55,411 nucleotides of DNA from Devosia insulae DS-56 (GCF_000970465.2 NZ_LAJE02000189.1:1-55411), one strand, 5' to 3'. Positions 7,862 to 17,160 are shown, numbered from the stretch's first letter. Notes: generated from the sequence alone by a model not told the origin. A program made the numbers and translations.

Positions 7862-8159
7862 CATGGACTGCAAGCGCGGCTGCGGCGACTGTAGCCGGGT
7901 GGTGTGCCTTTCGGGCCTAGAGCCGGAATGTGATGCCGCCAGAGAGCGGCGTTCCGGGCAGGTCCGCAGGGCAGACGCGCAACGGGCAGCGTGAGATCGC
8001 AAGCGGTTCGGACCGCAGTCGCTCCACCATCTGCACCATTGGTGGGGTTGGCATGATGACATCGGATTTACCGTTGATCGGCTTTACCGGCCCCGCTGCA
8101 ATCGTGCCGGTCGGCAAGGCAGGTTGGCGCCGCATTTGGTTCGCTTTGGCCGTTCCTGC

Positions 8160-11100
8160 ATGACAACGTTTACAACCGATGCCATCGCCGAGGTGCAGCA
8201 GCTCAGACAAGCAATGAGTGGCCTCGCGGCATTGGCGGCGTTGCCCGCGATATGGGTGGGGCGTGATGCGGATTACGTGCTGGAAACCCTGCTGGACGCC
8301 CTGCTGAGTGCGCTGAAGGCCGATTTTGTCTGCGTCACCCTCGAAGGGCCCAAGCCAAAATCGCGCATACGGGGCCGAAGCGGTGTTACGCCGGCGCATG
8401 ATCAACTGCTCCGCGCACTCGCTGGTACATTTGGCGATGACAAATCAGCCTGGCCCCCCGCCGGCGAGATCTCCGTTGGCGCTGATGCAATCTCGATCCT
8501 TTCGGCGCCGATGGGCCTGCAAGGCGAGGTCGGTGTTGTGGTCGCCGGAACGCGGCGCCGTGACTTCGACGACGAAACTGGCGGACTGCTGCTGGGGGCC
8601 GCGGCGAACCAGGCGGCGCTGGCGCTGCAGGCTGTGCGTCGACTGGACGAGCAGAAGCAGATCGCCAGCGACCTCGACGAGCGTGTTGCGCAACGTACCG
8701 CGGAGCTGGCCCGCGCTAACGAAGCGCTGCGCTTTGCAGCCCGAGAGTCGCGCGAGATTGTTGACAACATTCCGACGCTGGTCGGCCTGCTGAGCCCCAC
8801 TGGCCAGGTCGAACTCGTCAATCGCCAGATCCACGAGTACACGGGCCGGTCGACTGAGGAGCTCGAGAAGTGGGGGATGAGCGATCTGGTGCACCAGGAC
8901 GACCTGGCTGATGCGCTCGACAGCTTTGTGGCGGGTTTTGCAGCGGGCGAGCCGTTCGAGATCGTCTACCGCATGCGCCGGCACGACGGAATCTATCGCT
9001 GGTTCGAAGGTCTCCACCACCCGCTGAAGGATGCCGAGGGGCGCGTCGTTCGGTGGTGCGTGTCGTGCAACGACATCGAGGATCGCAAGCAGGTCGAGGA
9101 CGCTCTGCGCGAGAGGGAACGTACCTGGCGTTCGGTGATCAACGGCATTCCGGGATTGACCGCGACCCTGTCGCCGCGCGGCATGGTCGAGGCGGTGAAC
9201 CGCCAGATCGTCGAATACACCGGTTGCGAGCTGGAGGCGCTTCGGGGGTGGGGCAGTAACGGCATCGTCCATCCCGAGGACATGCCGCATGTCGCCGAGA
9301 TATTCGGCAAGTCGATTGCCGCGGGAGCGTCATACGAGATCGAACAGCGTCTGCGCCGCTTCGACGGCGAGTACCGCTGGTTCAGCAATCGCGGCACGCC
9401 CGCTTTCGATGCTTCGGGGCAGGTCGTTCGCTGGTATGTGCTGCTGGTCGACATCCACGAAGCGCGGCTGGTGGCTGACGCCCTGCGGAGCAGCGAGGAC
9501 AACGCCCGCTCGATCGTCAGCAGCATAGCGGGCATGATTGCCGTATTCACCGCGGATGGCCAGCTATGCGGCGGCAACCAGCAGTTGCTCGATTTCTTCG
9601 AGCAGCCGCTCGAAGAGGTGGGCCGCTGGGCCACCAACGGCATGACGCACCCCGACGATCTGCAATACTGCATCGACAGCTTCATGGGCTCGATCGTCAG
9701 CGGCGAACCCTACAATTACGAGACGCGCTTCAAGCGGGCCGACGGCGTTTGGCGCTGGTTCAACATCCGCGGTCAGCCGCTGCGTGACGCCAGCGGGCAG
9801 ATCGCGCGCTGGTATGGGCTGCTGACCGACATCGATGACCGCAAGCGCGCTGAAGAGGCGCTCGAGGTCAGTGAGCGCAACCTGCAGCTTACCGTCGACA
9901 CCATACCGGCGCTGGCCTGGTCGGCGAGGATCGACGGCACGGCCGATTTCTTCAATCGCCACTACCTCGAGTATGTCGGTAAGACGCCGGAAGAACTCGG
10001 TGGGTGGGCGTGGACGGCTGCTGTCCACCCCGACGATATCGCCCGGCTGGGCGCCACCTGGAACTTGGCGCGCGAAACCGGTGGAAACGCAGAATGCGAG
10101 GCACGCCTCCTTGGCGCCGACGGCGCCTACCGCTGGTTCATCTTCCGCGCGAACCCGCTGCTTGATGACGCCGGCAACGTCCTGAAGTGGTACGGTATCA
10201 ACACCGATATCGAGGACCGGAAGCGGGCCGAGGAAAGCCTCAGGCTCAGTGAAGCGTCGCTCGCGGAAGCTCAGCGCCTCAGTTCGCTCGGGAGCTTTCA
10301 GTGGCGGCTCGATACCGACGAGCTGACCTTTTCCGATGAACTCTATCGCATCTTCGAGTTCGACACCGCCGAGCCGGCCACTCTCGAGCAGATCGCCGCC
10401 CGGGTCGATCCAGACGACCTTCCATTGCTCACCGAGAAGATGGAACTGGCACGGGTCGGCATCGACGACCACTCCTATGACATTCGGCTGCGTATGCCCG
10501 ATGGTCGCACCAAGCATCTGCGCTCCGTTTCGCGCTCCGGAACCGAGTCCGATGGCAGGCGAGTATTTCGCGGCACGATCCAGGACGTCACCCAGCGCAA
10601 GCTGTCCGAGGAGGCGCTCAATGAGCTGCGCACCGAACTTGCGCACGTCTCGAGGGTCAGCACGCTTGGTGCGATGACGGCCTCGATCGCCCATGAGGTC
10701 AATCAGCCGCTCGCCGGCATCATCACCAATGCCAGCACCTGCCTGCGGATGCTGGCAATGGACCCGCCGAACATCGAGGGGGCGCTGGAGACCGCGCGCC
10801 GCAGCATCAGGGATGGCAATCGGGCCGCTGAGGTCATCACCAGACTGCGCGCCATGTTCAGGAAGACCACCAACACCAGCGAGACCGTCGATCTGAACGA
10901 GGCCGCACGGGACGTCATCGTGCTTGCCGGCAGTGAATTGCGTCGGAAACGGGTGGAGCTGGAGACCAACCTCGCGTCCGATCTGCCACCGGTGATGGGT
11001 GATCGCGTACAATTGCAACAGGTTATCCTGAACCTGCTGCTCAACGCCGCTGACGCCGTCACGGACATTCGGGATCGCCCGCGGCGAGCCATGCTCAAAA

Positions 11101-11408
11101 CCAGCGAGGACGAAGACGGAAACGTGAGACTAACCGTGCAGGATAATGGGGGCGGGATCGACCCCAGCAGTTCAACCAAGCTCTTCGACGCCTTTTACAC
11201 GACCAAGGCCAGTGGGATGGGCATCGGGCTGTCGGTGAGCCGTTCGATTATCGAGCGCCACGGCGGGCGCATCTGGGCAAGTGCGAACGATGGTCCGGGG
11301 GCGAGCTTCTCGTTCGCCGTTCCGCGTTCGCCCAAGGGATACAATGGAGGGGACGCGACAGCGTACTCCGCGCATACGCAGTTGCGGCCCCAGGGGGAAG
11401 GCCAATGA
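8160..11408 (+). CDS. Large GAF + five-PAS sensor histidine kinase
   Basis: Cytoplasmic kinase of about 1,082 residues. A GAF-like domain (about 30-170) is followed by a short coiled coil (about 170-195), five PAS domains (starting near 197, 322, 448, 574 and 700), HisKA with His in SIAHEVNQPLAG (about residue 843), and a HATPase (about 950-1060) with N box LNLLLNAADA and G box DNGGGIDPSS. PAS 2 and PAS 4 are very like the two N-terminal PAS domains of the kinase at 1362-3818, so the array grew by duplication. The start ATG 8160 has no obvious ribosome binding site; TTG 8124 and ATG 8214 are alternatives. The stop overlaps the receiver gene's start, so kinase and receiver are translationally coupled. 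Confidence 0.93.
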   Translation: MTTFTTDAIAEVQQLRQAMSGLAALAALPAIWVGRDADYVLETLLDALLSALKADFVCVTLEGPKPKSRIRGRSGVTPAHDQLLRALAGTFGDDKSAWPPAGEISVGADAISILSAPMGLQGEVGVVVAGTRRRDFDDETGGLLLGAAANQAALALQAVRRLDEQKQIASDLDERVAQRTAELARANEALRFAARESREIVDNIPTLVGLLSPTGQVELVNRQIHEYTGRSTEELEKWGMSDLVHQDDLADALDSFVAGFAAGEPFEIVYRMRRHDGIYRWFEGLHHPLKDAEGRVVRWCVSCNDIEDRKQVEDALRERERTWRSVINGIPGLTATLSPRGMVEAVNRQIVEYTGCELEALRGWGSNGIVHPEDMPHVAEIFGKSIAAGASYEIEQRLRRFDGEYRWFSNRGTPAFDASGQVVRWYVLLVDIHEARLVADALRSSEDNARSIVSSIAGMIAVFTADGQLCGGNQQLLDFFEQPLEEVGRWATNGMTHPDDLQYCIDSFMGSIVSGEPYNYETRFKRADGVWRWFNIRGQPLRDASGQIARWYGLLTDIDDRKRAEEALEVSERNLQLTVDTIPALAWSARIDGTADFFNRHYLEYVGKTPEELGGWAWTAAVHPDDIARLGATWNLARETGGNAECEARLLGADGAYRWFIFRANPLLDDAGNVLKWYGINTDIEDRKRAEESLRLSEASLAEAQRLSSLGSFQWRLDTDELTFSDELYRIFEFDTAEPATLEQIAARVDPDDLPLLTEKMELARVGIDDHSYDIRLRMPDGRTKHLRSVSRSGTESDGRRVFRGTIQDVTQRKLSEEALNELRTELAHVSRVSTLGAMTASIAHEVNQPLAGIITNASTCLRMLAMDPPNIEGALETARRSIRDGNRAAEVITRLRAMFRKTTNTSETVDLNEAARDVIVLAGSELRRKRVELETNLASDLPPVMGDRVQLQQVILNLLLNAADAVTDIRDRPRRAMLKTSEDEDGNVRLTVQDNGGGIDPSSSTKLFDAFYTTKASGMGIGLSVSRSIIERHGGRIWASANDGPGASFSFAVPRSPKGYNGGDATAYSAHTQLRPQGEGQ

Positions 11409-11776
11409 CTAAACGTCTTCTTGTGACGGTTGTAGACGACGACGAGTCGGTGCGTGAATCGCTTCCCGATCTGCTGAAGGTGCTCGGCTACTCGGTTCAG
11501 GCCTTCTCGTCTGCCGCTGCCTTCCTCGGGTCCGCCGATATCGAGAACAACGACTGCCTCATTCTGGATGTGGCGATGCCGGAGATGACCGGGCCGGAGC
11601 TGAGCGTCGAGTTGAGACGACGGGGCTATCGCATCCCGGTGGTGTTCATCACCGCTCATCGCGATTACTCGGTGCCTCCGCTGGTCCCGGGACAAGATGC
11701 CGTGCAGTGCCTGCTGAAGCCGTTCAGCGAAGCGGCGCTTATCGCCGCGCTGGATACCGCAATTCCACGAAATTGA
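11405..11776 (+). CDS. Single-domain response regulator (receiver only)
   Basis: A 123-residue receiver without an output domain. It has the complete active site: VVDDDES acidic pocket, phosphoacceptor Asp in LILDVAMPEM, Thr in FITAH and Lys in LLKPF. The ATG overlaps the kinase stop (ATGA), so the kinase is the natural phosphodonor. It may act as a phosphate sink, a relay intermediate, or a competitor of the FixJ-type regulator encoded 39 bp downstream. Confidence 0.9.
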   Translation: MTKRLLVTVVDDDESVRESLPDLLKVLGYSVQAFSSAAAFLGSADIENNDCLILDVAMPEMTGPELSVELRRRGYRIPVVFITAHRDYSVPPLVPGQDAVQCLLKPFSEAALIAALDTAIPRN

Positions 11777-11815
11777 ACCTGAAGTCATGTCGCAGAATTA
11801 TGCTTGGAGGTATTT

Positions 11816-12499
11816 ATGGGTATCGCCACTGTTTCTGGCCAGTTGTGGAAGGTAATTCCAGTGACACCTGCTACGCCGGTCGTATTCATCGTCGATGACG
11901 ACGTCTCCGTCCGGGAGTCGCTGGAACTCTTGGTTCGGGAAGCGGGTTGGCAGCCCGAAATGTTCTCGGATGCACAGGCATTTCTGGAGCACCGGCCTGA
12001 CCGGGTGCCCGGTTGCCTGATCCTCGACGTCAACCTGCCCGACCTCAACGGCCTCGAGCTGCAGAAGCACGTTGCCACCGAACGGCCGGAGATGCCGATC
12101 ATCTTCATCACCGGCTATGGTGATGTGCCGATGACCGTGCAGGCGATGAAGGCAGGCGCTGTCGAGTTCCTGCAGAAGCCGTTTGCCGATGACGTGCTGC
12201 TCGATGCCATCCGCAACGCCATCGCGCGCAGCGAAACAGCACTGGAGGCGACCGCAGAGATCGACGACCTTCGTCTCCGCCATTCCTCCCTCAGCCCCCG
12301 CGAGCTCGAAGTCATGGCGATGGTCGTCTCCGGTTTGATGAACAAGCAGGTTGGCGGCAATCTCGGCATCAGCGAGATCACCGTGAAGGCGCATCGTGGC
12401 CGGGTGATGCAGAAAATGCGCGCCAAGTCCTTTGCCGATCTGGTCAAGATGGCCGCGAAGCTTGGGCTTCCCACCGGCGCCCCGACCCAGCAGCGCTGA
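11816..12499 (+). CDS. FixJ-family response regulator (receiver + LuxR-type HTH)
   Basis: A 227-residue response regulator. The receiver (about 20-135) has an intact active site: FIVDDDVS, Asp in LILDVNLPDL, Thr in FITGYGD, Lys in LQKPF. A linker leads to a GerE-type HTH (LSPRELEV to ITVKAHRGRVMQKMRA, about 160-220). ATG 11816 follows GGAGG by 5 bp and is preferred to TTG 11804. It is the third gene of the kinase-receiver-regulator operon and is the best candidate for binding the ATACC palindromes around it: NarL/FixJ proteins bind such inverted repeats as dimers, and it is the only DNA-binding regulator here with both an intact receiver and a cognate kinase in the operon. Confidence 0.93.
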   Translation: MGIATVSGQLWKVIPVTPATPVVFIVDDDVSVRESLELLVREAGWQPEMFSDAQAFLEHRPDRVPGCLILDVNLPDLNGLELQKHVATERPEMPIIFITGYGDVPMTVQAMKAGAVEFLQKPFADDVLLDAIRNAIARSETALEATAEIDDLRLRHSSLSPRELEVMAMVVSGLMNKQVGGNLGISEITVKAHRGRVMQKMRAKSFADLVKMAAKLGLPTGAPTQQR

Positions 12500-12712
12500 C
12501 CCCCGGGGGGCGCGGCGCAAACGCCGTCTGCGAGGCGCACGAGGTCGGTGTCGAAACGGATCTCGGTGCTGCCGCCGCTCAGTCGTCCGGTCAGGCGAAC
12601 AGTGATCCCGAGGGCGACCGCAACTGCTTACCGGCGATTGTCGGATGCTGTGCCGGCGGTTATCGCCGGGATGAGCAGGTCATACGCAAGCGCGGCCAGT
12701 GCGGCCGCCCGC

Positions 12713-13804
12713 TCATCCGAAGGTGAACACGTAGACGTCGGCGCCAGGGTCGAGGAACTCGACCTCGAACTGCCGGTCGCTGACCACGCCAGGCTGACGC
12801 ACCAGCTGGTAGAGCCGCTGCTGAATGACCGTGCCATTGCCTTGCGCATCGATATCGACACCGTGTGCATCCCCGGGCGCCTGGCCATCGAGGGTCACGC
12901 GGAACCGAACGGTGGCGCCCTTGTGCGACGGCCCCAGGACGAGATGCAGGTCTCTCGCCTGGAACCGATAGCTCAGCCGCCCGCCCGCAGCGTCCGAGCG
13001 GATGCCCGATGCGGCAACGGTCCAGGTACCAGACAGCGCCCATGTGTTGAGGTTGAGGTGGGTTGGCGCGCTGTAGGCGCGTGGCTGGTCGGTGGCGAGC
13101 GTTTCGGGCGAGACGAAGCCGGTGCCCTGCGCATAGCCCACATAGGTCTCGCCGGACCGCAGCGTATCCCAGTCGGCCGCCACCTCCACGCCTTCGGCCT
13201 GTCCGGAAACCAGGCCGCCGGGAACGCCGAGCTGGCCGGCTTCCGCCAGCAACTGCTGGATGACCCGCTCGGCATCCTCGTAGCCACCTTCACCGAACTG
13301 GTGGTGGCGGATGCGCCCCGTCGCGTCGGCGATGTAAACCGCCGGCCAGTAGTGGTTGGAGAAAGCCTCCCACACCGAATAATCCGGGTCGAGCGCAATA
13401 GGGTAGTCGACGCGCATGGCCTTGGCTGCCGTGCGGACGTTGTCGACATTCTTCTCGAACTCGAACTCCGGCGTGTGGATGCCGATGACCACGAGGCCAT
13501 GCTCGCGATACTTTTCTGCCCAGGCGCGAACATAGGGCAGGGTGCGGATCCAGTTGATGCAGGTGTAGGTCCAGAAGTCGGCAAGCACCACCTTTCCCTT
13601 GAGCCCATCCGACGTCAGGGGCGGGGAGTTCAGCCAGCCGGTGGCCCCACTCAGGGCCGGCAGGTTCGATCGTCTCATGCTCTGGTCCTCTGCAGATGCC
13701 CATGGGCCGACATCGCAGCCGGTCAGCTGCACCGCCGCAAACGCTAATCCGCCGCTGCAGAGCAAGCGACGCGAACGGTCGGTCGGATCGCTGATCTGGG
13801 ACAT
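12713..13804 (-). CDS. Thioredoxin-fold (DipZ/redoxin-like) exported lipoprotein lacking the second active-site Cys
   Basis: About 363 residues. The N-terminus has a twin-arginine-like stretch (DRSRRLLCSGG) and a lipobox (QLTGC), so it is probably a membrane-anchored periplasmic protein. The thioredoxin-like domain (about 70-200) matches the DipZ C-terminal/redoxin type, but the usual active site WTYTCINC reads WTYTCINW, leaving one cysteine. A beta-rich C-terminal domain follows (about 230-360). MSQI at 13804 has AGGA eight bases upstream; MTGQ at 13825 is possible. It lies 79 bp downstream of the epoxide hydrolase on the same strand. Its redox role is uncertain because a single Cys cannot perform ordinary dithiol exchange. 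Confidence 0.8.
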   Translation of the reverse strand: MSQISDPTDRSRRLLCSGGLAFAAVQLTGCDVGPWASAEDQSMRRSNLPALSGATGWLNSPPLTSDGLKGKVVLADFWTYTCINWIRTLPYVRAWAEKYREHGLVVIGIHTPEFEFEKNVDNVRTAAKAMRVDYPIALDPDYSVWEAFSNHYWPAVYIADATGRIRHHQFGEGGYEDAERVIQQLLAEAGQLGVPGGLVSGQAEGVEVAADWDTLRSGETYVGYAQGTGFVSPETLATDQPRAYSAPTHLNLNTWALSGTWTVAASGIRSDAAGGRLSYRFQARDLHLVLGPSHKGATVRFRVTLDGQAPGDAHGVDIDAQGNGTVIQQRLYQLVRQPGVVSDRQFEVEFLDPGADVYVFTFG

Positions 13805-13883
13805 CGGGGTATCCTGGCCTGTCATGTTGAAGCTTCGCAGGTCGGCCGGACCGCCGGTCGACCCGCGCAATCTCGGTGGTCCG

Positions 13884-15128
13884 TCAGCGCAGTGACCTGA
13901 ATGCCGCCCGCAGTTCTGCGGCGTAGAGTTTCGGCTGCTCCCAGGCGGCGAAGTGCCCGCCCTGGTCGACCTCGTTGAAGTAGATGAGGTTGGGATAGGC
14001 CTTCTCGGTCCAGCTTTTTGGAGCCTGGTAAATCTCGCCGGGGAACACCGTCACGGCGACCGGGATCGAGATATCCTGGGTCTTCTGCGCCGGAGAGCTG
14101 AAGTTGTTGTTGTTGTTTTCCCAGTACAGCCGCGCCGACGAAATGGCGCTGTTGGTCAGCCAGTAGAGCGTGATGTCGTCGAGCATCTCGTCCTGGGTCA
14201 GCGAGCGTTCGGCGACGCCGCCGCTATAGGTCCACTGGATGAACTTGTCGTACATCCATGCCGCCAGCCCGACCGGTGAATCGCTGAGCCCGTAGCCGAC
14301 GGTCTGCGGCCGCGTCGACATCATGGCGCCATAGGCGGCATTCTTGCCGAAAAAGACGCTGAGCTGATTGAACGCGGCCTTCTCGGCGTCGCTGAGCCTG
14401 GCCGGCGCTGGATCGCCTGCGTTTATGGCGGGCACCAGCTCGCCCGGCACCGTCGCCGGCATGTTGAGGTGGATGCCGAGCAGGCCGGGCAGGGCGTGCA
14501 GCGCCATCACGTCGGCCACCACCGAACCCCAGTCGCCGCCCTGCGACACGTACTTGCTGTAGCCGAGACGACCCATCAGCTCGTGCCAGGCGAGGCCGAT
14601 CCTGGTGGGGTTCCAGCCGCCGGCTTTCGGGCGTTCAGAAAAGCCGTAGCCGGGCATCGAGGGCACCACGACGTCGAAGGCGTCGGCGACACTCCCGCCA
14701 TGCGCCGTCGGATTCACCAGCGGATCGATGGCATTGAGCAGCTCGAACACCGAGCCCGGCCAGCCATGCGTCACCAGCAGCGGCAGCGCTCCCGGGTGCC
14801 TGGAGCGCACGTGGATGAAGTGGATCTCGAGCCCGTCGATATCGGTGGTGAATTGCGGAACGGCATTCAGTCGTGCCTCAGCCTTGCGCCAGTCATAGGC
14901 GGTGCCCCAGTACTGCACCAGCGCCTGGAGCGTCGCGAGCTGGACGCCCTGCGACTGGTCGTCGACGGTTTCCTTGTCGGGCCAGCGCGTGGCCAGCACC
15001 CGCCGGCGCAGCTCGTCCAGCTCGGACTGGGGGAAATTCACGCGGAACGGCCTGATCTCCGGTGCGACCTTGGCCGGCTTGGCCTGTCGATCGGTCTTGT
15101 CCGCTGCGAGCGTGGTCGTGGACATCAT
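13884..15128 (-). CDS. Epoxide hydrolase (alpha/beta hydrolase with EHN domain), cytosolic form
   Basis: A 414-residue enzyme expected to add water to epoxides. It begins with an epoxide-hydrolase N-terminal (EHN) domain (about residues 20-130, IRPFRVNFPQSELDELRRR), followed by an alpha/beta hydrolase core. The oxyanion motif is HGWPGS, the nucleophile is Asp in QGGDWGS, and the catalytic His is in GGHFAAWEQP near the C-terminus. No signal peptide is seen, unlike the paralogue at 18581-19876. ATG 15128 and ATG 15125 are adjacent, both after AAGGA. A two-copy operator lies 84 bp upstream, just past the UBP zinc-finger gene. Family assignment is firm; the natural substrate is unknown. Confidence 0.92.
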   Translation of the reverse strand: MMSTTTLAADKTDRQAKPAKVAPEIRPFRVNFPQSELDELRRRVLATRWPDKETVDDQSQGVQLATLQALVQYWGTAYDWRKAEARLNAVPQFTTDIDGLEIHFIHVRSRHPGALPLLVTHGWPGSVFELLNAIDPLVNPTAHGGSVADAFDVVVPSMPGYGFSERPKAGGWNPTRIGLAWHELMGRLGYSKYVSQGGDWGSVVADVMALHALPGLLGIHLNMPATVPGELVPAINAGDPAPARLSDAEKAAFNQLSVFFGKNAAYGAMMSTRPQTVGYGLSDSPVGLAAWMYDKFIQWTYSGGVAERSLTQDEMLDDITLYWLTNSAISSARLYWENNNNNFSSPAQKTQDISIPVAVTVFPGEIYQAPKSWTEKAYPNLIYFNEVDQGGHFAAWEQPKLYAAELRAAFRSLR

Positions 15129-15211
15129 GCGCTTCCTTCGTCTTTTGCGATGGTGCCTGCAGGGTGCAGGCGCAGGGGCAATGGAGGCAGCCGGCTGGGC
15201 GAAACTCCATT

Positions 15212-15240
15212 GCACGATGGTGTCGCCGACACCTTGGTGG
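15212..15240. promoter_or_regulatory. Two-copy operator upstream of the cytosolic epoxide hydrolase
   Basis: GCACGATGGTGT (15212-15223), spacer CGCCG, ACACCTTGGTGG (15229-15240). The inner part GGTGTCGCCGACACC is a perfect odd palindrome. It starts 84 bp before the hydrolase start, and its 12-mers match those at 7753 and 24736. Confidence 0.8.
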
Positions 15241-15248
15241 GAGGCGCC

Positions 15249-15536
15249 TCAGGCCCGGTGCGCCGGCACCGGCCCGGGCTCCAGCAGGACGTCGTCGGCA
15301 TAGCAGTAGCGCCAGTCCTCGCCGGGCTGGAACGATGCGATGATCGGGTGCGCGGTGATCTCGAAATGGCGCCGCGCATGCCGGTTCCTGGAGCTGTCGC
15401 AGCAGCCGACATGCCCGCAGCTGAGGCAGATTCTCAGATGAACCCAGCGATCGCCCATGGCGATGCACTCTGGACAGCCATCGAGCGAACTGGGCTCGAC
15501 GTCGTGGATCGCTGATGCGTGCGTGCAATCGCCCAT
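15249..15536 (-). CDS. UBP-type zinc-finger protein
   Basis: A 95-residue protein made of one ZnF-UBP domain. Cys and His ligands occur in order as GDCTH, GCPEC, RICLSCGHVGCCDSS and RHARRHFE...HPI. In eukaryotes this fold binds the ubiquitin C-terminus; bacterial versions are stand-alone and of unknown function, often near redox or stress genes. The start is ATG 15536, 5 bp after the hydrolase gene's stop at 15542, so it is probably co-transcribed with that gene. Confidence 0.88.
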   Translation of the reverse strand: MGDCTHASAIHDVEPSSLDGCPECIAMGDRWVHLRICLSCGHVGCCDSSRNRHARRHFEITAHPIIASFQPGEDWRYCYADDVLLEPGPVPAHRA

Positions 15537-15541
15537 CGCAG

Positions 15542-16312
15542 CTACCTCGCCTTGGCTGCCGCTTCGATCAGCTCCACCACCTCGCCTGGATGGGAGATCA
15601 TCAGCACGTGCGAGGCGTTGTCGATCTCAACCGCTTTCACCACCTTGGCGCGGTCGGCCATGAAGACCTGTGCAGCTGCCGGGATGTTGAGGTCGCCGGA
15701 GCCGTAGATGCTGAATGACGGGATCGTCTTCCACGACGCGACGGTGCTGACGCCACCCAGCGCTGCCTCGGTGATCGGGCGTTGCGTCTGCGCCATCAGC
15801 GCCGCGACATCGAGCGGTACGTCCGCTGCGAACTGGTCGGGGAACTTCGCCTGCTTGATGTAGAGGTCCTTGCCGCCATCGGGCAAGTCGACCGGCTGCA
15901 ACGTGTCCCCCAGGGTACTGCCCGGAAATTTGGCGGAGAGCGTCGCCGCGGACTCGCCCACGTCGGGGATGAAGGCGGCAACGTAGACGAGCGCTTTGAC
16001 GTTGCTGTTGCCGCTCGCTGCCTCGGTCACTACGAGGCCGGCGTAGGAATGACCGACCAGCACGACGTCGCCTTTGATCGATTTGACCAGGGCAGAGAGC
16101 TCCGCCGCGTCGCCGGCGAGACTACGCAAGGGGTTCGCCGCAGCGATCGTCGTGTAGCCGTCCTTGTTGAGCTGGGAGATGACGCCGTTCCAGCCCGACG
16201 CATCGGCGAATGCACCATGCACCAGTACGATGGTCGGCTTGTCGGCCTGCGCCAGCGCCGCAGGTGCACCCAGCACCGCTGCAAGTGCCACGGCGCCGAT
16301 CAGGATCTTCAT
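15542..16312 (-). CDS. Secreted alpha/beta hydrolase (esterase-like)
   Basis: A 256-residue protein with a Sec signal peptide (MKILIGAVALAAVLGAPAALAQA). The core has the oxyanion motif LVHGAFADASGW, nucleophile Ser in VGHSYAG, and a late His in NASHVLMISHP. This pattern belongs to the small esterase/hydroxynitrile-lyase-like alpha/beta hydrolases. GGAG eight bases before ATG 16312 fixes the start. It follows the small histidine kinase by 34 bp in a leftward run of genes. Confidence 0.87.
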   Translation of the reverse strand: MKILIGAVALAAVLGAPAALAQADKPTIVLVHGAFADASGWNGVISQLNKDGYTTIAAANPLRSLAGDAAELSALVKSIKGDVVLVGHSYAGLVVTEAASGNSNVKALVYVAAFIPDVGESAATLSAKFPGSTLGDTLQPVDLPDGGKDLYIKQAKFPDQFAADVPLDVAALMAQTQRPITEAALGGVSTVASWKTIPSFSIYGSGDLNIPAAAQVFMADRAKVVKAVEIDNASHVLMISHPGEVVELIEAAAKAR

Positions 16313-16346
16313 TTTCTGTTCTCCGTTAAAGGGCACGGCCTCGTGC

Positions 16347-17072
16347 CTATTCGAGATGGCTGGGCAAGCGCAGCAGCACGGAGGTTCCCTCGCCGAGAAT
16401 GCTCTCGATGGCGACGGACCCACCGCAACTGTCGGCGAAGTCCCGGACGATCGACAGCCCGAGTCCGGTGCCGCGATCTGCGGGTTTGGTGGTGAAGAAG
16501 GGCGTGAGCACCTGCCGGAGCAGGTCGCGGCTCATGCCGTGGCCGGTATCGTCGATCTTCAGGGCGACCTCGTAGCCACCGGTGGCGAGGTTGACGGAGT
16601 CCTCGTCGAGGAACAGCGAGATCCGCAGCTCGCCGCCGCCAGGCATAGCATCCCGGGCGTTTGCAACGAGGTTCAGCAGGGCGTTCTCGAGATGTCGCCC
16701 GTCACAGCGGACGTGCGGTATGCCGTCGCTGGAGTAGATGTCGACCCGCACGGACGGGCCGACGGTCAGCGAGATCAGGTCCCGCATGGCGCCGAGGATT
16801 GTCGCCACGTCGACCAGTTCGCGGCTTCGATCCGGTGACCTGGATACACCAGCGATTTCACGGCTTAATGCCGTCGCGCGCTCGACCGACGCCTGGGCAC
16901 TCTGGGCCAGCCGATGTACTGCGGCCGGGTTGTTTCGATCTGCTTCGCGCTCGATCAGCTGCACAGCACTGGAAATGATCTGCAGAAGATTGCGCAGGTC
17001 GTGGACGAGGCCCATTTCGCGAAGCCCGAAACTCCTCACGTCGGCGTCGTTCAGTTGCACGGTCGGCTTCAT
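16347..17072 (-). CDS. Small soluble histidine kinase without a sensor domain
   Basis: A 241-residue protein with only a dimerisation/phospho-acceptor helix (His24 in LVHDLRNLLQ) and a HATPase domain (N box LLNLVANARDAMP, G boxes DDTGHGMSRD and GTGLGLSIV). No PAS, GAF or membrane segment is seen. The GGAG-less start ATG 17072 gives the full helix. It sits between two hydrolase genes on the same strand. It may take input from another protein or feed the nearby regulators, or work as a phosphatase; no dedicated response regulator is adjacent. Confidence 0.87.
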   Translation of the reverse strand: MKPTVQLNDADVRSFGLREMGLVHDLRNLLQIISSAVQLIEREADRNNPAAVHRLAQSAQASVERATALSREIAGVSRSPDRSRELVDVATILGAMRDLISLTVGPSVRVDIYSSDGIPHVRCDGRHLENALLNLVANARDAMPGGGELRISLFLDEDSVNLATGGYEVALKIDDTGHGMSRDLLRQVLTPFFTTKPADRGTGLGLSIVRDFADSCGGSVAIESILGEGTSVLLRLPSHLE

Positions 17073-17160
17073 TGCTTGCCCCTGTGGTGTTTGCTTGAGC
17101 GCGCTGCATGATGCCTGGCCGGCAGCGGGTCCGCCGGCCAGGTAACCGTTCGGGTGTCTG

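Larger units (their letters stand above)
7676..8159. other. Divergent intergenic region upstream of the large kinase operon
   Basis: This 484-bp gap contains the two-copy operator at 7753-7781 and a further copy at 7850-7861. The short open frames in it are not protein-like. The 300 bp between the last operator and the kinase start may be a long leader, or the kinase may start elsewhere. Confidence 0.6.

Noticed and set aside
9564-11018. Long minus-strand open frame opposite the five-PAS kinase
   Set aside because: Antisense shadow. Similar shadows occur opposite the other genes with duplicated kinase modules.
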